Shown piece by piece: positions 61,575-64,000 of a stretch of DNA of 64,000 nt; the stretch's first letter is position 1; each line of letters begins with the position of its first letter. The notes beneath the pieces were generated by a model, which worked only from the letters and a program-made list of their open reading frames with translations, was not told the DNA's origin and searched no databases. A program made the position numbers and the translations under genes. This DNA is from Treponema sp. (GTDB lineage: Bacteria > Spirochaetota > Spirochaetia > Treponematales > Treponemataceae): the NCBI GenBank assembly GCA_017548565.1, contig JAFYZU010000022.1, positions 62,001 to 126,000 on the forward strand. The letters are read 5' to 3'.

Positions 61575-63960
61575 ACGGGCAGTAATCATTCAATGCAGAC
61601 TTTCCTCATCGCGTCTAAAAGAAAAAGCTCTGTTAAAAACAGGCGGTAAAACCATTCTCGAAATGGCAATGCAGGCAATGCATAAGGTTCGTGCCGACAG
61701 ATATTTTGTTGCGACAGATGAAAAATCCTTTCTGCAGCTAAAAGACATAGTTCTTAAAAATGGCTTTGAAATTTTTGCAGGCGATTTGAATAATGTACTT
61801 GACCGTTTCTGTAAGCTTATAAAAAAAATTAAAGTTGATACTGTAATCCGTGCAACTGCCGACAATCCTTTCTTGATTTATGAAGCAGCATCCGAAAGTG
61901 CCGATGAATTTGAAAAATTAAATAAATCGGGAACTCCGTGTGAATATTTTACTTATACAGGTCTTCCGCATGGAAGCGGGGTAGAAATATTTAATGCCGG
62001 ATCCCTTTTACTTGCACAAAAGCTGACTGATTCACCTTATGATAAAGAACACGTAGGACCAGCCCTTTACAATCATCAGGATAAATTTAAATGTGTTTTT
62101 AAAAAAGCCCCTTCAAGATTCAGATATCCTGATTTAAGGACAACGGTAGATACATATTCAGATTATCTTCGTGCAGTCTGTGCATATAATTTTCTTACAA
62201 AAGATAAAGAACAGAATGAACCGTTTGATTGTGAACAGATAATCAAGGCTTTCAGCTCAAAAGAAGTTTTAAATCCCTTGATTTACATTCCATCGGTTCA
62301 GAAAGGTCATGGAACCGGTCATCTGCGTCGTGTTTTAAATGCATCTGTAAATGAAGGAAGCTTTGTCTATATTCCGAAAAATTATTCGCTTGAACAGACT
62401 GATGAACTGTTACAGGAGGCTTTTGATAAGGGCTTAAGACCGTCCCAGATTATTGATGAGCTTCCTGATGAAACCTTGAATGCCGTTTATGTCACAGATA
62501 ATTTTAAAACATCTAAAGAAAAGTTTGAAGCGCTTTCACAATCAAAATGCATTATAAGTATAGATGAAGGCTCGGATTTTAAAGACTGTTCAGATTATCT
62601 TCTTGATATAATTCCTTCTTCACAGGAAAATAAGAATGTTAATTGTTTTAATTCCTCGTTAATCGAAAAACCTGAGAATATAAGGAAAAAGAGTTCCGGG
62701 ACAATAAAGAATGTTTTAATCTGTTTTGGCGGTGAAGATCCACTCAAGCTTACACAGGCTGTAAAGCAGCTTGTACAGAACGTTCTTCCGGATTCACGGA
62801 TTGAATATATAGAAAAACCTGTAAAAAATCTTAAGGAAAAATTATATCTATATGATCTTGTAATAACTCACTATGGACTTACTGCATTCGAAGCAGTCTA
62901 TGCAAAATGTGCAGTAATTCTTTTATGTCCTTCAAAGCTTCATGAAATTCTTGCAGAAAAATATGATTTTGCATACATTCCGTTTAACCATATCACGCAG
63001 AATAATTTTGAAGCTGCTTTGAAAAGTGAAAGGATTTTCTGTAAAAACATCATAAAACCACAGAAAAATCAGCTTAAAAGCTTTGTAAAAACAATCTGTC
63101 GTGGAACTAAGAATTATTGTCCTGTATGCAGAAATAATAATATATTTGACAGGGTTGTTTTCAGGAATGAAAGCAGGACATTCAGGAAATGCAGTTCATG
63201 CGGTCTTATTTATTTTTCATATTCACTTGAAAAAGAAAAAACTTACGAAAAAGCATATTTTTTTGAAGATTATAAAAAACAATATGGAAAAACCTATGAA
63301 GAAGATTTTGATTCAATTAAAAAACAGGGACTTAAACGTTCTTCGGTAATAAAAAAATTATGCCGGACAAAAGAAAAGAATCTTCTTGATATAGGCTGTG
63401 CATACGGACCATTTTTATCTGCTTCTTATGACAATGGCTTTGTGCCTTTCGGAACAGATATATGCGAACCGGCAGTAAAATATGTAAAGACAAAACTCGG
63501 ATATCCTGCCTGTACAAGTTCATTTCCCGATATTGATACAGACAAACAGTTTGGAATCAGCAAATTCGATGTATGTACAATGTGGTATGTAATAGAACAT
63601 TTTAAGGATCTTGATTCTGTATTGAATAAAGTAAATTCTATCCTCAGGCTTCACGGTATTTTTGCTTTTTCGACACCGAGTGGCAGCGGCATCTCTTCAA
63701 AACTGAATACACAGTCGTTTTTTACAAACAGTCCTTCAGATCATTATTCAATCTGGCTTCCGTTCAAGGCAAATATGGTTCTTAAAAAATACGGATTCAA
63801 AGTCATTAAAATTGTTTCTACAGGTCATCATCCGGAAAGATTTGCGTTCATTAAATGCAAAAAGAACGGATTTATCTGGAAATGTCTTGATAAAATCAGC
63901 AGGCTGTTTAAGCTTGGCGATACAGTTGAAATATATTGCAGGAAGGTGAAGCAGATATGA
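61564..63960 (+). CDS. Three-domain SpsF / PseG-like / methyltransferase fusion
   Basis: 798 residues. Residues 1-~240 are an SpsF/NeuA-type cytidylyltransferase (VIIQCRLSSSRLKEKALL, DRFCKLI, DTVIRATADNPF). Residues ~250-500 resemble a PseG/SpsG GT-B enzyme (GHGTGHLRRVL, FGGEDPLKLTQAVKQL, THYGLTAFEAVYAKCAVILLCPS). Residues ~515-798 are a class I SAM methyltransferase with a zinc-ribbon start (CPVC...CSSCGL) and SAM motif DIGCAYGPFL, followed by MWYVIEHFKDLDSVL. It likely makes an activated, methylated sugar for a glycoconjugate. Overlaps the previous gene by 11 bp and the next one by ATGA. Confidence 0.8.
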   Translation: MKTKRAVIIQCRLSSSRLKEKALLKTGGKTILEMAMQAMHKVRADRYFVATDEKSFLQLKDIVLKNGFEIFAGDLNNVLDRFCKLIKKIKVDTVIRATADNPFLIYEAASESADEFEKLNKSGTPCEYFTYTGLPHGSGVEIFNAGSLLLAQKLTDSPYDKEHVGPALYNHQDKFKCVFKKAPSRFRYPDLRTTVDTYSDYLRAVCAYNFLTKDKEQNEPFDCEQIIKAFSSKEVLNPLIYIPSVQKGHGTGHLRRVLNASVNEGSFVYIPKNYSLEQTDELLQEAFDKGLRPSQIIDELPDETLNAVYVTDNFKTSKEKFEALSQSKCIISIDEGSDFKDCSDYLLDIIPSSQENKNVNCFNSSLIEKPENIRKKSSGTIKNVLICFGGEDPLKLTQAVKQLVQNVLPDSRIEYIEKPVKNLKEKLYLYDLVITHYGLTAFEAVYAKCAVILLCPSKLHEILAEKYDFAYIPFNHITQNNFEAALKSERIFCKNIIKPQKNQLKSFVKTICRGTKNYCPVCRNNNIFDRVVFRNESRTFRKCSSCGLIYFSYSLEKEKTYEKAYFFEDYKKQYGKTYEEDFDSIKKQGLKRSSVIKKLCRTKEKNLLDIGCAYGPFLSASYDNGFVPFGTDICEPAVKYVKTKLGYPACTSSFPDIDTDKQFGISKFDVCTMWYVIEHFKDLDSVLNKVNSILRLHGIFAFSTPSGSGISSKLNTQSFFTNSPSDHYSIWLPFKANMVLKKYGFKVIKIVSTGHHPERFAFIKCKKNGFIWKCLDKISRLFKLGDTVEIYCRKVKQI

Positions 63961-64000
63961 ATGTTTTGATTTTAGGTGCAGGCCTTATGCAGAAACCTGC
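63957..64000 (+). CDS. Start of a Rossmann-type nucleotide-binding protein (partial)
   Basis: ATG overlaps the upstream stop (ATGA). Only MNVLILGAGLMQKP is visible; the GxGxxxQ loop fits NAD(P)-binding dehydrogenases or ATP-grasp enzymes. The window ends here, so the family cannot be told. It is the fourth gene of the cluster. Confidence 0.55.
   Translation, partial: MNVLILGAGLMQKP

Overview
The window reads as a chromosomal stretch of a host-associated, AT-rich Treponema (Spirochaetota), probably a gut or rumen species. The lineage is inferred from protein types: a UPF0164 FadL-like outer-membrane barrel, a 'spiro-SPASM' radical-SAM protein, very large SpoIIE-type phosphatases, an HTH-EIIA fusion, a bactofilin, and many periplasmic TPR/HEAT proteins. 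A GH51 arabinofuranosidase and a GH57 enzyme suggest a saccharolytic lifestyle. The species cannot be fixed from this sequence alone. There are no IS elements, prophage genes, CRISPR arrays or rRNA genes; most of the window is ordinary, densely packed chromosome.

Layout. 1-10.5 kb: 3' end of a GH57 glucan-branching-type enzyme, a UPF0164 barrel, a giant periplasmic TPR protein and a 1551-aa membrane receptor phosphatase. 10.6-15.3 kb: ilvE, a truncated RibF, rpsO, pnp. 15.3-21.4 kb: SanA-like protein, dut, two LptF/LptG-type permeases, tgt, a HEAT protein. 21.5-29.4 kb (minus strand): HrpA helicase, CapA lipoprotein, a small FliG/FliF-like protein, a phosphohexomutase, a degenerate M23 protein and a propeller protein. 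29.4-34.4 kb: HTH-EIIA regulator, transglutaminase-like protein, RluA-type synthase, bactofilin, TPR protein, mtaB. 34.4-34.7 kb: tRNA-Pro(UGG) with a duplicated 3' end. 34.7-45.9 kb: LRR lipoprotein, thrS, metallophosphatase, GH51 enzyme, Hsp33, heterodimeric ABC exporter. 46.0-46.6 kb: tmRNA, also with a duplicated 3' end. 46.6-49.2 kb: an RsbU/V/W-like partner-switching module. 49.3-55.8 kb: ParB-like protein, metallophosphatase, TPR-Mrr-like protein and two TPR proteins. 55.8-59.0 kb: mutL-xseB-xseA. 59.1-64.0 kb: a plus-strand overlapping cluster of a spiro-SPASM radical-SAM enzyme, a GT2-like protein, a three-domain SpsF/PseG/methyltransferase fusion and the start of a Rossmann-type protein, which looks like a glycoconjugate or post-translational modification locus.

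The most interesting points are these. (1) tRNA-Pro and ssrA each carry a perfect 32- or 36-bp copy of their own 3' end 186 or 189 bp downstream, with interiors of nearly equal length. (2) Seven genes have their -10 box 5-6 nt before ATG and no Shine-Dalgarno sequence, which predicts leaderless mRNAs. (3) A 43-bp hairpin repeat has compensatory stem changes. (4) A 121-aa protein combines a FliG-N-like region with a FliF-C-like tail. (5) The terminal cluster contains the three-domain fusion. All family calls were made by eye from motifs; no database search was run.
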